Part shown: piece by piece, positions 1-15,500 of the stretch
How positions within the stretch are numbered: position 1 is the first letter of the stretch
Layout of the letters: each line of letters begins with the position of its first letter
NCBI GenBank assembly: GCA_006386115.1
Contig: VFIW01000034.1
Span: 349,473 to 413,472, forward strand
Direction of reading: 5' to 3'
DNA: 64,000 nucleotides
Origin: Globisporangium splendens
Taxonomy: Eukaryota; Oomycota; Peronosporomycetes; Pythiales; Pythiaceae
Made by a program: the position numbers and the translations under genes
Notes under the pieces: generated by a model
Databases searched by the model: none
Seen by the model: the letters and a program-made list of their open reading frames with translations, nothing else
What the model was told of the DNA's origin: nothing

Positions 1-574
1 ATCGCCATCGCGTGTCGGGTTTCCCACTTGTGTGATACTCGCACTTGTGAGATTCGTGTTCGATCTTTGTCACCTGACTCTTAGGTTCGCAGCAGTCGAA
101 TTCAATCACTTTTTCCCTGAGATTGAATCGAGACAACAAGCACAGAACGCGAATGGCTCCACTCGTGTGGGTCTGTGTACGCAAGCTGACCAAGACACCA
201 CGGCACCCAACGCGTGTAGCCAACGCACGCAGACAGATCCAATGCGCTGAAGAGCGTGCTTGTGTCGCGATGCCGAGCGCCACAATGTGTGGCTTTGGTG
301 CGCATCATCACCACTTCGTCCAACCCTTTTGCTTGTCTAGTCGCACCAGTGTGGTATCCGGATGGCTTAACCCACAAATCTGGAGCGTGCCACACGAAAA
401 TGATGTGGGACGCTCTACATGCAAAGATCTGAGTGCGGTATCCATCCTTTTTGGAGCTTTTTTTTTTCGAAGCACAGGAGGCTGATGTGAGGCGACCTCA
501 TTTGAGTTTCTTCAACCCACGCGGCTCGCGAAGCGCAGGCTCAGGAGGAGAGAAAGAGGAAGCAATCTATCCGC
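1..574. other. Upstream region of the HECT gene, no gene recognised
   Basis: I see no convincing coding region here; the short open frames on both strands lack protein-like composition. A T-rich run lies near 461-471 and a purine-rich stretch (545-565) just precedes the ATG at 575. The region presumably holds the promoter and 5' UTR of the HECT gene, but I could not identify a specific core-promoter element. Confidence 0.5.
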
Positions 575-3500
575 ATGGGCGCGCAGGCTTCGCGCGAGGC
601 CGCTTCAGGTACCGATGCTACAAGCGACAGTCCTTTAGGAGCACTCCCCTCGGCGGACGCGGTGGCGGCGTTCCGTCGCGCGTGGCGCGAGGGCGTGCCG
701 TTCACGCTGCTGCACGACGAGTCGTTCGTGGCCGAGAAATATCAGGAACTCCCGACGACGTCCGTGCTGAACGAAGACCCCACGGCGGGGAATGAGACGC
801 AGTTTATCTCGGGTACGAACGGCGTCCCCATGGAAGAGCTGCAGCAGGTCGCGGATCTGGCGCGCATGAAGTTGCTCGGCAAGAAGCGGAAACCACCGCA
901 TGCTGCGAAGAGTGCTGGATCCGAAACAGTGGACAGCGATTCGGTGTCGCCTTTTGTTGCAGGCGAGTCGTCGGAAGCCAATCAGGCGTCGAATGTGCTG
1001 ACTGTGGATGCCGCCGACAAGATTCTGTTGCGCGATTCGGCGGAGAGGGTCGCGAGTGAGAAGCTACGTGGACAGCAGACAGAAATCGTGAAGCACTATT
1101 TCACCCAGCTGGCAGCTCGACTTCGATACCAAGACAGTGACGGTGAAGCGTCTTCCTCGTCAGAGAGTCGAGGTGACGCAGTCGCCGATGAATTGTCGTC
1201 GCCAGCATGTTTGAATGGAAACAATCTGCGCATCGCAAGCAGCTCTCCCGGCGGTGTATTTTCAGTGAGCGCTTTCCGCATGCAACTTGAAATGTTGAAG
1301 GAATTCCGAACGACGTTCCCTCGTCTCTTTGAGAGTGGCGTGCTCACGATTGTGCAGACGTTGTTGGATTTTCCTCCGTTTGCTCTACAAAGCGCCGATA
1401 TGACCGCCGTGGAGCAAGCTCTGATTTCCGATACGCATGAATTTTGTCGAGGCATTTTGGATTCTGAAGGCGACAGTGTGGCAGCTTCGCAACGCCAAGT
1501 GACGTTGCTGCTGCTGTTAGCGTTCGGTGTCAGCAGCGGTCGCATTAGCTTGCTGCTGGATTTTACGAATGGGATTCTACAAGACGCGGCTTCAGCAACT
1601 ACATCGAGCACCCAAGTGCTGCAAGGCCGTTCGTTTGCATCATGGGTTGAAGCCTTTGTGGTTCGATTGGAATCGTTCCGAATCGATTTTTCTCTCGGAA
1701 GGTTTGAGGAAACCAATCTGGTCAAGCATTTTCCGATAAAGTTGGTGAACAGCGATGAAGGCGAGTCGTCGGACCATAACAAGCTCCCGTCGACTCAGTC
1801 TGTGACAACCGACGGAAGCTTTGCGTATACATGGAGCTTGAAAACGGGGATTATGAAGATCGGCACGGGACTGAATTTTACGATTGCTGGTAGAATTTAT
1901 GCTGAAAGTGGTCCAGCGCAATATCTCGAGTCTCTCCAGCGTCAGCGAGTGTTCCGATTCGCACTCTACGGTTCGGGAAGGGACGTCTCAGAGATGGTAC
2001 GTGCAGAGGTATTAACAAGCACGACCGAGCCACGCACGTCCAGTGGCCGGACAGTTCGCGAGCTATGTAAAACAAGTGATCTGGACGACTTGCTTTCCAC
2101 GTTCTTTCCACGGAAACTGTGGCTTGTGCTGTTGGTCAACGGGGTGCAAAAGCAGCTGCTGTTCGGTGATGACGACGAACTTGACATATTTGCTTCGCTG
2201 AAAAATGGGGACGGTGAGGAAGCGGGGTATGTCGAGCGTCGAGTTTTGACAGCAGTTTACGGTGACTTTGAAGTTTTGCCAGACAAGGTTTTGCACTCAC
2301 TCAATGCGAGCATTTCTCAATCGACCAATTCTAGTGCAGAAAACGAAGGCAGCGGGATCACGTTGACATCAGAGTTGCTCGCGGAATGTCTAGCCGATTT
2401 TAATGGCGAAGATGTCGTCGTGTCCGAAAGTACGGAATTGATTCTCTTGTGTTCGATGGAAGGAGACGGAGATGCACTCGAATTGCGCAATTTTAAGGTC
2501 GGAGAGCACATCTCAGCTGTCGAAGACCCAGCGACCGACGTGTACCTTTCCAGCATGGTGTACTGTGGTGGCTTTCTCTTTCTCAGTGCATTGTGTTCGA
2601 GCCAGCAAGGAGCAGGTAGAGCACGCCGGTTGATTCGTGTTTCACCTCAAGACTTTTCCGTTCTCGGGGTTCACACTCTTGTCGGTGATGACACGCTTCC
2701 ACCGATCGAGTCGAAGCCTCTCTTTACATACATCACGGAAGGATTGTTTGTCTACGAGATTCAAATGAGCGCCGACCGTTTCCACGTCCAAGTGTATTTC
2801 CCGAAGAAGTGCGCTGATGGTTCGCTGAAGATGAATTTTGTGCGGTCGTTCCCAGTCCACATCGATCAAATCCACTGTCCGGGCTTCGGAGCCAGCTTGT
2901 TGAACATTCTGAAAGCGGAGATGGATATTGATGCTAGCAATTTTACTCCTCCAACGATGTACACGAACGGAGTATGGATTGGAATGGTTGTGCCATCCTC
3001 AACTCCTGGAGAACCGTCCCATTGCATCCAACTCGATTGTGAGACTGGAGCATTTATCGAAGAAGAGCCCTCTAAAGCAAAGTGCAGTGAACGAGTGATA
3101 CCTGGTCGGTTTGTGTGCTTCGATGCGAAAAACAATCTCCTGTGGGTGCTGGAGTCTACAAAGGGCGGTTTATCCTCCTTTCAAAATACAGGAAAGCGTA
3201 TCTCGCTTAGCCAAAAAGTAACTCCTGCGCAGGTACTGGATCGAGCAAACCAGTTCATTGGTGATTTTGATCGTGGAAGAAAAGCTGACGACTCAGCAGT
3301 CATGGAGCATGGAGTTGGATTCGAAGATGCGATCGCTGTTCGTGTGCTGGGTGTTTTGTCTCAGAATGCAGACGCTTGTGAACCAAGTGAGTCTTCTGCG
3401 CTGTTGAGTAGCAGTCAGGCAAACCATGGTTCTGCACTCATTCCATTTGCTGCAGACCTCCAAGAAACAAGCTTTTACGTCTTGACGAAACTCGTGAAAG

Positions 3501-6500
3501 AGTACACTGCCTCGTTCCAAGCGAACGCAGCGTCGCAGAGCCAAATGTTCTGCTTTCAAGCCAGTTTGCGTATATTCAAGGCAAATGTGAGTCTACTTCT
3601 TCTTCAAGCAAAAGGCAGTCTGACGTACCAGAAAGTTGTGAAAGTACTGCGCGAAGAGCTCTCAGTTCCGTTGACATCTTTGACGCAATATACGCACGCC
3701 AGCAATGAAGTACCCCGCCACCAAAATGGAGCACATGATGTTGCATATTCTACAGCGAAGTCAGTTGAACAGAGTCAGCGCGCAAAGCTGGAGGTTATTT
3801 CTAGCGCCTTTGATCTGTATGCAACCTGCATGCACATTTTCCATGCGGACGTTGTAAAACAACTGGATGGCGTGCTCAAGTACCTGAAGTCGTGGAAAAA
3901 TAGTGCCATAAGCGCCACCGAACTGAAGATCGCGTGTCGATTACTCAGCCATTTGAGCAATCGCGTTGACGACTTGCAGCAATCGATTTTTGATTCCAGT
4001 GACAATTTTGACCGGTTCAAGCAGCTTGTCGATGCTGCTGTGGTCATCCAAAAGCAAAAGCTCGAAGTGATTTTTGATCGCTCAGGTGCTGCGGCACACC
4101 CATTTGATGAAGACGCGTTTTTGGAATTGACAGCACTTGTCAACACTATTTCTCAGAGTATCTTCTTGGTGCTGGCAAAGAAAGCGGCTGGATCATCAAG
4201 TTCGCAGAAGAAAAGGGTTGTCGTGGTGTTTTCAGTGTTTCATCTTCTATGTGATGGCTGTGGAAATATTTGCGCAATGGTCGCGGAACGAGTTCAAAAT
4301 CAGTCTGTTTCACAGAATTCGTGGTTGCGCATTGAAAACGCACTTCGCCAAGGATTTGTGGGTCTCATCTCGCCGATGCTTTTCTCGAGCGGCTTAGCAT
4401 TCTTACGATTCCGAGACGATTTCGTGGCACAGATGCTGACAAAGAGAAGAGATTCGAAGGCATCGGTGGGTGCAGAGGAGGAGGATCATGATACCCGTGC
4501 TCGTCAGATCGCAGCGGATATGTTTGATTCTCTCAAAGAGAGCGCACAACGTATGATGCGTCTTTTGAAAACCATGGACGTACTTGTGAGCAACATTGAG
4601 CCAGACGCAAAAGAGAAGAGTGTCGAGAGTGTTGTCACGGCGGTAAAGATGGAATCAATGGAGTCAGCCCACGAGTATGCGAACAATCTCGACGAACTGA
4701 CTGAGCTGCACATCGCTGGAGCTACCCGAATGATCATCACTTTCGATTCTCGAAGCCGAACGGAGTACAATTATGACTACGTCACGTTTTTCAAGGACAA
4801 ATCGAAACGAGAATACTTTGGTGAAAAACACTATTCAGGCCGTGATGCAGAGTATAACTGGCCAGGTGTTGGCTCCAACCCGCCACTCGTGATTGAGAGT
4901 GATCGCTGCTTTGTGGCGTTCCATTCAGATCGCTCCAACACGGACTGGGGGTTCAAATTCACGGCAAAAGGACAGATTTTGCAGAAGAAGGTGTCGGTGA
5001 AACGCCACTGGATGATCTTCTTGGCAGAAAGCATTGCCCACGTGCTCGATGAATGCATCAAAATCTTTGTGGACGGTAGCTTGTTCTCTCCGTTGAATGA
5101 AGCCGAGTTCCTGAACGAGCGTTTTTTGCAGAGTGATTTGGTGAAAAACGGTATTTGCACCGAGCAAAATCAGAACGCGAACGTGCTTCAGCTATTGAAG
5201 GATTTTGTGAACCCGCCTGAAGATTCGCAAGCAGCGATGGTAATCCAGGCACTTCTCAAGCGCAGTGGAACGTTCCGTCAACGCTCAGTGTCTAATGGAG
5301 CATCCTCGTTCACGTCGACGACGACATCTGATACAAATCCAAATCACCGTATTGATAGTGCTGTGCGCGCGGTAGCGGCTGCGATTTTGCACCACAATAT
5401 GTGGGGCATGGATGCGTATGCATATGCTCGTAATCTGCGGACCGACGTGTCAGAGCAGTTGCTGAAAGGATGGAAAAATGCCCAGAAAATGAGGGACTGG
5501 TTCCATTTAGGCGATGCTGCTGATGCTAGCCTCCCAACCCGACGACACTCTCGAAACCTCCAGCGCCAACCGTCTGCTTTCAAGGGCATGTCGGAAGAAG
5601 CGCTCTTGATTTTGTGCACGAACGTGATTGAGCGCGCTCAATTTTTACTAGAGCTCACTCCAGCGTCATTTTCGTACGTGAGCGGTGCCAAACGTCGTTG
5701 GGGTTTACTCGCAAAATATGGTCATGCGATAGGCAAGAGTGGATCATCCGAGACGCCACTTGAGAAATGGTACAACTTGCTGGATGAGCTGCAAGCAGCC
5801 ACGGAGTTGCGGAGCTTATTCCAGTATCGCCGTAACTCGAGCGAGCGAATGCGAGGTAGCCAAGCGAAATCAGTGACAGAGCAAGTCTTAGAATTCATCC
5901 AAAGCGACGTGGATGTTGGCGAATTACGTCGCATTATTGACGCGCGCAATACGAGAGCGAGAAGCCGTGCTTTTGGGATAGAGCTGTTTGTTGGAGCTTG
6001 GCAATGCTGTTTCAGTGTACGGGTGCAGTCTGTACTCGCTGAATCGCTTGCTGCGACGATGAAGACCATGGGGCAGTCGTATACTTTTACAAGTATGACA
6101 TTGGCCACTCCATCTGACGCAATTTCCTCTCGAGTGCATTTTGCTCTGAAGCTAAGCGGGTGTCAGGAATCGCTGCGGCAGAGCGTTGTCGAAGCCTACG
6201 GGAAGTGCCTGGCCGAGTTTTCGTCTATTCTGAACTCCATCTCATCACTCGACCACCACCACTGTCCGCTGATCGTCGGAGTTCTCAAGGCCTGTGCTCT
6301 TGACTACGACCTCGAGGATTCGTATCTTCTTCACGAAAGTCGAATATTGACGCAGGCGCTACGACTCTTGTCATCCGACGTGATTCAAATTCGACGAGCA
6401 GCTCAATCGTTGCTGGGTGTTTTCCTGTCTCGGTTTGTGATCGGAAGAACAGGATCAAATCCTGAACGAAGCAGTGACCCATCGGATAGTGACGAAGTCT

Positions 6501-9500
6501 ACGATGCGACTACATTTCAGTGTCAACTTTTCACAACAGTTGGACTGCAACTGGAAGGAATTGTGTCCGTAGTAAACTCCCCTGCGGTACCAGATAAAGT
6601 TACGATTGATTCCCATGGCCGAGGAATGGAGTGCAGCAGTTCCCACCAGCGTTACTACTACCTTCCAGACCGCTCACCAGGTCTCACAGCTCCAAGCCTA
6701 CAAAGTACTGGGGTCAGGTGGAATCATTCCATCCTGATCTGGGTCTATGTGTACAGTGAAAACAGCGTCTACGCGCTCAAAGTTGGAGATGAAGTGCAGC
6801 GTGGACCAAATTGGAAAGAGGACAGCGAAGATGATGGCGGCGAAACAGAGACCGGTATGGTGATGGCAATTGTTCATCCTACACGAATCGAAGTACGCTG
6901 GAGCAAGACGAATGTTGTCGGTGAGTACACATTCGACCCTAAAACTGGGGTGTTTGAAGTCATCTTGGTGGGTGAAGGCGTCGGTGGTGTGATTTTCTTT
7001 AGTGGCAACAAAACGATGGCAAAAGACACTGCCTTCGCAGTTCCGTGGTCCAGTTTTGGATTGTTTCTGAACGACCAACGTCAGTTGAGTTACAAGATTG
7101 CAGCTGGTGCGGAACGAGAATGTGTGTACAATTGCAATTACGAGATTGGCATCAATGAATGGAGTCATATCGCAATTGTACAAGATGAAGATACTCTCCG
7201 TCTTCATGTCAATGGCACCATGGCGTCACAGCACGCTCTCGATCCGTTTTTGTTGATGCAAGGCAATGCAAACGCTGTGGAGTCCAAAATCATCGAGTCG
7301 GCACATCCGTTCCCGGATTCAGTGGACCAGTACTGGCCTGTGCACATTCCTGGTGCTGTGAAGATCCGCGTGACATTCGATCCGTTGTGTGAAATTGATC
7401 GGTCTACTGGCTTTGTTCGGTTCTACAAAAACGCGCGCTGCAATGACTTTTGGGGAGAAGAGAAGTACTCTGGTAAATATCACGACCCCGAGCGTAATTT
7501 TCCAGGTGCACAAAGCCAACGAGCGCGTGGACGTCGGGGTGCAGGGATGGGGATCAACACTTGTGCGCCGAACTCGATCGAGATTCCGTCGGACCGCTTT
7601 GTAGTGTATTTCCATAACGAAGAAGTGTCAAGTGGTTGGGGCTTTCGACTTCTAGCAGTGCCAGAGTTCCCTGCTGATGCGAGCCTGAGCGATCTGGATG
7701 ACGAAAAGGATCGATTGTTGACCCCTCTATTGAACCCATATCCATTTTACTTTGGTGAACCCCCTGGTCGAGTTCTCGACGAAGTAGCCGCGACGTGCAG
7801 CGTCTATCAGCCGAAAGTACTGCAGTATCCAGTTTCAGAGAGTGACATTATCGCTGAAATCCAAGCCACATGCCCAAGCTCCGAGACAGTGCCTGTTCCT
7901 CCACCAAGTGAACGACTGCTTCATATCTTGGGCTTGATGCAGACATGTTCCGATACGCCATTTGGTCGTTCTCTGATTGGAACACCTGAGAATATTGGCA
8001 ATTTGATGTCCTTGGCTCTCGATACTCGGAGAACCGCAGAGCTGCGCTGTGCAAGTCTGGGGATCCTCCGTGACTTGGTAACATTTTTATCTCCCGAGAT
8101 TGCTGCAGTTCAATTCAAACGAGTTATGCCTTCGTCGTCGCTGAACTCGGACTTTGCAGAACATTTGTTCGATGAGATCGCTGGCTATCTCAACATTTGG
8201 CGAATGTACTCGGAAGAGGAAAAATCGCTCACAGTGCACGCCGACAAGGCAGAAGCAGAGGGTGTCTTGGACTTGCGCGTGTCGGCACATGAAGCAAACA
8301 GTCTCGTCGCTGGGTACATATCATTACTGAGATGCATGGTGGCACACTTCAATTGGAGCGAGGCTATCTTCAAGTTGATTTCAGCGTCACTAGCTGAACT
8401 CAAATCCGTCGTAAACCGTGGCGACATTGGTACGTTCGGTCGTGTGCTTGCATCATGTGCACTGCTCGGTGGAAGTTACGATGGCATTACGATTGGTGGG
8501 CGTGTCAAGTGCTGCGTCAATATCGATGGAAAAGAAACCATTGAAACAGGATACTTGCTTCAGTTTCGACTGAAGCATGGTATCCGAACCGCGCAGGTTC
8601 TATTTGATTGCGATAAAAGCCGTCCAATTGAAGTGCCAGTGAGTGATATTGCCTACCTGGGCGATGAAGACAAGGACGAATTGGAAGCGTTTCTTGGTAG
8701 TTTGTCTCCTCCTTTTGTGGGCGAGATCAAGGATATGTTTACGACGATTCTCTCTCTGGATGCTAGTCAATTGCAGCGCGACCAAGAGAAGTACAAGGCA
8801 AAAATGATCAGGAAGGAAAACGTCGAAGTGCTTGAAAGCGAGCATCCGTACGCGAGTGGCGAAGAGGTGACGTATCCGCTGAATTTCCCTGGGGCTCACG
8901 AGATTGTGATTTACTTTGACAGCACGTCGTGCACTGCTGGTCCGAATGATTTTGTGAGATTCCTAAAGCGCAGCGACAACGGAAGTGACAACAAGCCGCA
9001 GGGATCCGAGAAACGAGAATATTGGGGCCAGCACAAATACTATGGCGACCAGTTCCCTGGCATCAGCAACATCCCACCCCTGCGTATTCCAGCGTCAAGT
9101 GTCGATGTGTATTTCAGTACCGATTCGTCATCGCCACCAGACAATTCAACTGAGTGGGGGTTTAAGCTCACCGCGCATGCATTTGAAGACACGCTATCGT
9201 ATCCACCCGAAATACCTCCAGCTGTCTTCGCAAGTGCTGTAAATGACGTTCAGGCACGGTGTCTCAAAGCAATTAGTTTGCTGTTCCGTCTCCAGCAGCA
9301 ATCCGAGGTTATTCCAATGTTTGCTCCATTGGTTTCTCCGCTCGCAAAACTTGCGAATGCACCAAGTGAAGGACGTCCAACGTGCCCAATGCCGAAGTCC
9401 CAAATCTTTGAATCCAAGCATCCGTATTCGAATTCTGTTATGGAGTACTTGGGAGTGACTTTCAGTGGTGCTTCTGTGCTCCATATCACCTTTGATGAAC

Positions 9501-12500
9501 AAAGTAATACCGAGCATGGATGCGACTACCTCTGCTTTTTCAAGGACAAATCACTGAGCGATCGGTGGGGTGCCCATCAATATTCTGGCGCAGGTGCCGC
9601 AGCGAATTGGCCAGGCTGCGGAGGTCGACCTCCACTCACAATTCCAGGGGATTCATTCACGCTGCTGTGGTGTACGGACATATCGAACGTCGAATGGGGC
9701 TGGAAGTTTACGGTCACCCCGGAATTCAAGCCAGCAGCCCCGCTATCATTATCACTTGATCAACTCGACAAGCGATCCTATCACTTGTTTGAGATTTTGT
9801 ATGAAAAAATGAGACCGCAAAGGTGCCCGTTTTCAGAAGAATTCGATGGGTTTGAAGTGATCTCGGATGGGATGGATGATGGGATGCAACATAAAGAACC
9901 GGTTCGTCAACTCTTCTTGTCCAGCAACACTACCGAGATCCAATGTCAGCCAAGGAACGTGAGAGAACCAAGGTTTTGCGTCGTTGACAAAGCAGGTGTC
10001 GTGATTTACAAGAAAAGAAGCAAAGAAGCAAGCATCGGAGAGCTCGCAGCCGGCGACGAATTTATCTCACTGAAGAGCAAGGATGGCTGGATAAAGCTAT
10101 CCTTCACCAACTCGGTAACTCAAGATTCTCAAACTGGATGGATTTGGCAAAGAACAGGAGATAAACTACATGTTGCAGCTGCTGACTGCTACACACGACA
10201 CGAAGACCTGCTTGTCTTGGGAGTGGACGACTTGCAAATGGAGGCACACCGCTCCGTACTGGAAATGGATGAGAGCAATCCAGAGCAGGATGTGATGTCA
10301 ACGTTCTTTTCCCAGTTCTCGTTCGAAAGCTTGAAGGGTCAGCATAATCGATTCCAGAGTTTCGCGTATGATTCACATCGAGCGTTCGCAATAAAGTGTG
10401 CACGAGAAGCACTTTTGTCATTTTTCTCATCTCAAGCTGCTGGCGGTGTGACCAAGCTATGTGCGTTTGGAGATGAGAACCAACTTCTGTTGCTGCTGTC
10501 TCATTTGCTGCCAGTCTCGAAACTTCCGTTCGCTTTCGAAAATTCAGGCGCAGAAGTGAAAGTGCTGGAAACTACGCTGCACCATTTTATCGAGGATGCG
10601 AAGAATGATGCCGCATTAAGCCAGGTTGTAGACCGCTGTCTGGACTTGCTGAACCGCAGCCCACAGTTGCTTCTAGCCAACCGAGGTGTGCTCCGAGTTG
10701 TCGAAAGCATGCACCCGTACGATAACGACATGAACAAGTACTGGCAGGTGTCTATCCCCGGCGCAAAGCGAATCATTGTTACGTTTGACCCACGATCGAA
10801 GTCCGAGTCTGGCAGCGACTGGTTGTGCTTGTACAAAGTGGGGTCGAGCAGAAGTGAATTTTTTGGAGAAGCTCAGTATGGCGGTCGAGAAGGCAGTGAG
10901 AATTGGCCGGGATTTGGAGGACGGCCACCGCTTGTCGTTGACGCAGATTGCTTCGAAGTGTATTTCCACTCCAATGAAAGCAACAATGATTGGGGGTTCA
11001 AGTTGTTTGCAGTCGGGGTATTTGAGGTTGGTGGCGCTCACGAGGACAGTACAAGAGACATTGACGTCGGATCGGCTGTGCGGATCTTAAAAATTTGCTG
11101 CTGGATCCTTGAGGTTCTCTCAGCAGCCCTCGCGAATCCAGACAAGAATCTAGCAGTGTCCAAGCTTCTTTACTCGTCCCACATGCTGCAAACGATGACC
11201 GTCTGCCTGGAGCAACTACCACAGCAGTTGAGGCCGAAAGTGTTGCAGATCCTGATCAACATGGCTCTGTGCCCATCGTTATTTCACACGCTATCACCTG
11301 TGCAGGTTGAAAAAGCGCGTGACCTAGTGCATTTGAAACTTCGTGCACAGTATCGGAGCGAGGAAGCGGTAGAATCAAAGTCCCATTATTTGCAGATGCT
11401 TGTCCAGTGCTCTATTGCCATTGATCTGGCCATTGAGAGTAGTAGATTCAAGCTTCTTCTCCAGTCACCGTCACAGATGCGAAAGCCTCAGCTGCTGTTG
11501 CCTTCAGAACACAAGAGCGGCGAGAATTCCTGTTTGTGGATCCTGGACGAGTTTCAAGCAGCGAAGACACATCAATACCAGATCCTACTAAAGAAGGTGA
11601 CGGCTCCTTTTGTCGTTGGTATGTGGGCTGCAGCACCGAACTCCAGTGATAAGTCCACGCGTTTTATCGGATGGAGTCATGTGGGCAGCCTCTCGGTTGT
11701 CGGCGGAAACGAAAGGAATGTCATTGAGCAAGGTTCATTTCGGATTCCCCTTCTGTCCGAGGGTGATACTGCAGGCTTTGAGCTTGATTTTGACAAACGC
11801 GTTTTGATCCTGCGGAAGAACAATGCGGTCGCAAGTGTGATTTCGGCCGACGAGTTTTTGGGTGGTTCAGCTCCGTGGAGTGCTATTGGACTCAGCAACT
11901 TTGAAAAGAGATGCCTGACTGTTGGAGCTGAATCCTCCGATTCAACAGACGAGGTTCTTGGTTGGAAGACATCGGCTTCCCCGTTAAGTCTACTTTCACC
12001 GCGCATTGAACCAAGTTGGTACGGTAAAGTCGTTGAGTCTGTTGGTGCGCTGATGGATCTTCGTGACAACCGTTCCGAGCAGGTCGTCGTGAAAGAAAGT
12101 TTGCACCCACTGAGACCAGAGAGCGTGAGCTCTGACGTCCTCGAAACTATTCGAATCCCTGGGGCGATTGGGCTTGAAGTCAAGTTTGACAAGGAGACCC
12201 GAATGCGAAAGAAGGATTGTCTTGAGTTCTATGCGCAACCCAGCGGCTATTCTGGCAAACAAGGAAGCCCACACGCTAGTCTGATTGGACTGAGTGGACA
12301 TGACGACCAGGTCCAAAATCCACTGCTTTTTGTCCAGGAGACGTACAAGCGTAACTCGACTTTGCTTCGTGTTGGTGATCAAGTCGTGCGCTCGTGCGAT
12401 TGGGAATATGGCGACGAAGACGGTGGAGTTGGGAGTGTTGGTGTTGTGGAAGAAATAGTGCCCTGGGAAGGCAGCACTGGCGCAGGTGTCCGAGTTTTAT

Positions 12501-15500
12501 GGCGCACCAGTGGGAAAGAACGGGTGTATCGCCATGGCTTTCGTGGGCATTTTGATGTTCAGCTGCATCCACACCGCAAGTATAGGGACTTGCCACTTGT
12601 GATTCCTGGTGACTCGCTCTCGTACGCCGTTCGATTCGGGGAAACTATCAAGTCGAGTCTTTCGTTCGCTAGTGAAGTTGATGCCTTTCAAGGAAGCTTG
12701 CACTTACGAGATACTTCGGCGTTGAAACTCGAACTGAGCGACGACGCGAATGCCAGCGACAAGCTTAACAGTGATCGAACCCTTGAAATGTGGGTCGATA
12801 TCGACTCGAAGTGGCGCGATCGTTTAGAAGACCACTTGAAAGATACACGTATGGAGCTGCTTTGCGTCGAAAGTGTCGACTCTACTGCTGTGCTTTGGAT
12901 TTCGGTAGATTACACGGGAGCGCTCGTCGTGATGAGTGATCCTGGACTCAAGAGCACTGTGTCAGAAGAAGGAGATGGCGCCGTTCTGGCAAATGAGATT
13001 GAAAATCCCAAGGCAACAGAATTTGGTGATTGGTTCCATTTCGCGCTTGTGATTGCTGGGTCGAGGATTTTGATTTACCAAAACGGAGACTTGCGCTACG
13101 CTGCTACGCAACGAGAACGCCAGAGATCGACACTCAACTCGGTGGTGTTTAATGGAAAGTATTACAAACACAGCTCCATAATGCCATTCTGCGGGCATCT
13201 TTATGATGTCCGTTTGTGGGATGTTGCGCTTAAGATGGAGCAGCTAAAAAGCCATTCCAAGGGTCTTGACAGCATCATGAACGGGAACGAAACACGATCC
13301 CGAAGCGGCTCCAGTCTTCCAGGAACACCACGAGCGTTGAAGCAGCCCCTGTCACCTTTCTTAGTACCGCCTTCCCCGCCGCGATCTCCTTCACGGTCCG
13401 CTGTGTTGATTCCAAACCACATGAAGAAATGGACGACAACGAATCGCACAGGCAAAGAAATGGTCTCTGTGAGATTAAACACATCGATCTTGGATGTGAG
13501 AACTTCAGGAGAAGGGGACAGTCTTCTTGATCTCAGTGTTGCGTACTACGAAGCGTATCCATTATCGAGTGGAAAAGTTTCAGTTGGATGGATGTGGAGT
13601 GATGCCAAACCCGATACTAGAGATTTCATGGTTGGTGAGAGTGCCACATCGTTTGGGATCGAGCTTCAGAGAAAACTCACCCATTTCAGAGGAGAAACCA
13701 TGGATCTGGAACCGCTCGCTGCTCTTCAAGGCAACAGTTTGAACAGCCCTCGTGAAGGTGGGATCAAGTCTTCGTTTTCCAGCGATTTCATTGTTGGCAG
13801 CGGAGACGTCCTTGGGTGCGCTTTTGTTCGCCGGACCAGCGAGTTGGTTTTCTTCATAAATGGTCAATACGTCGCGCGAGTTGGACTGCACGATACAGTC
13901 GCAGAAGGCGAAACAAATGCCATGGGAAGCGAGTCGACAGGTGTACAAGCTGAAGGCACCGGAGATGAATTTGATCAGTTGGTCAGCGAGATGTGCTCCA
14001 TGGGGTTCTCGCGTCAATCGTCAATGGAGGCACTTGCGTCGTCTGGTGCTGACAATTCACTCGCAGCAGTTGATTGGCTTCTTCAGAGAGATCAGCGAGA
14101 GCTGGCACCAGTCTCTCCTGCTTCGAGCACTACCAGCGGGCCATCGTTTGCTTCCCCACGTAAACGCTCTGCCAAGTCTCGTAGCAACTCAGAGTCATTC
14201 GCACTTGTAGAGGAGTCAAAACTAGCTACGGAGCGTGGGATCACACCAGCAGCTACCCTCGGACATCAAGGTGCTCAGGGGGTTGTATGGAATTTTGGCC
14301 AGAATGAGTTCAAGTATCGGCCAGCAATCGTGGAGGGGAACTTGGTTTCTGTCTTGGAGGCAACCGGTTGCGCAGAAGAGGAACTGAGCTTCGAGATCTT
14401 TGATCCGGTGGAGCATAACTGGGAGCAAATTGCTTATCGTCATAAAGTACAAGACATTGAACCGCGAATGATGGCTTGGTGGAAGCTTGACGAAGGAGAA
14501 GGGTTGACATTGGGAGATTCGAGTGGATACAGTAATGCTGCCAAAGCTATTCTTAAGGATGGCATCAGCGAACGTGCACTAGATGCCACAAGCTCATCAT
14601 CAGGCTCCAAAGAGCAAAACACGTCGCTTTTGTGGGACCAGAGCTGTTCGCCACCGTTCGCGGCACTGAAGCGGAAAAATGCCGAGTCAATGTCTCCATT
14701 CTTATCGACGTCGTCTCCAGAAGAAGCTGCACGCGAGCCAGGTGCATCAGCTTCGACTGAAAGTGCATGGGGATATCGCTTCTATGTCATCCCACATTTT
14801 TCGGTTGACTCGATCGGGCACGACCGGTTCCAAGAGGCTATCTTGCTCCAATGTGAGTCACCTCGCGGGGTTCTACTTCGCCATGACAAGCAACTCGTCA
14901 AATATGTGAACAAAGTTGCACAATCCAAGCATCTGAATGTTTCCCAGCTATTGCGCGTCACGTGGAATGAGATTGCGCCGCACGAAGAGGAATTGGTTCG
15001 TTGGCCAACGCTTATGGAGATCGCGACTGGAGTGGCATCTACAGATGACGCTACCACAGAAGATGCAGCTCCTTCGACCATCACAAAGACGAGCGGAGTG
15101 ATGCAAAAGCGTCTTGCGGCACGATTCAAAGTTATACAGGATTTCAATGCGTCAGTCCATCGGTTGCTCCCGTTTGTGGTCTTCCCAAGCCCATCTGTAT
15201 CGGAATCGGCATCATCTTCTCATGTGCTTCATTCCAAACGTCTTTGCGATCTTGTTTCGGAACAGAGACATCGCATTTTCAATCTCGTGAAGCGCGTTGT
15301 GTGGGATGACGCGCTTCGTCGCACAAACAAGAACAGCGTCGCTTTTGAGCTCACATTGAATCGCCCCAAGGCGATGCGTCACCGCGCGTTAGGAAAACCG
15401 GATTCGGACGGACGATACACACTATTTTCGCAGGCATTCCGACAGCTCAACTCACTGGACGGTACCTATTTCCGGCGGACGGACAACTTCTACCATGTCA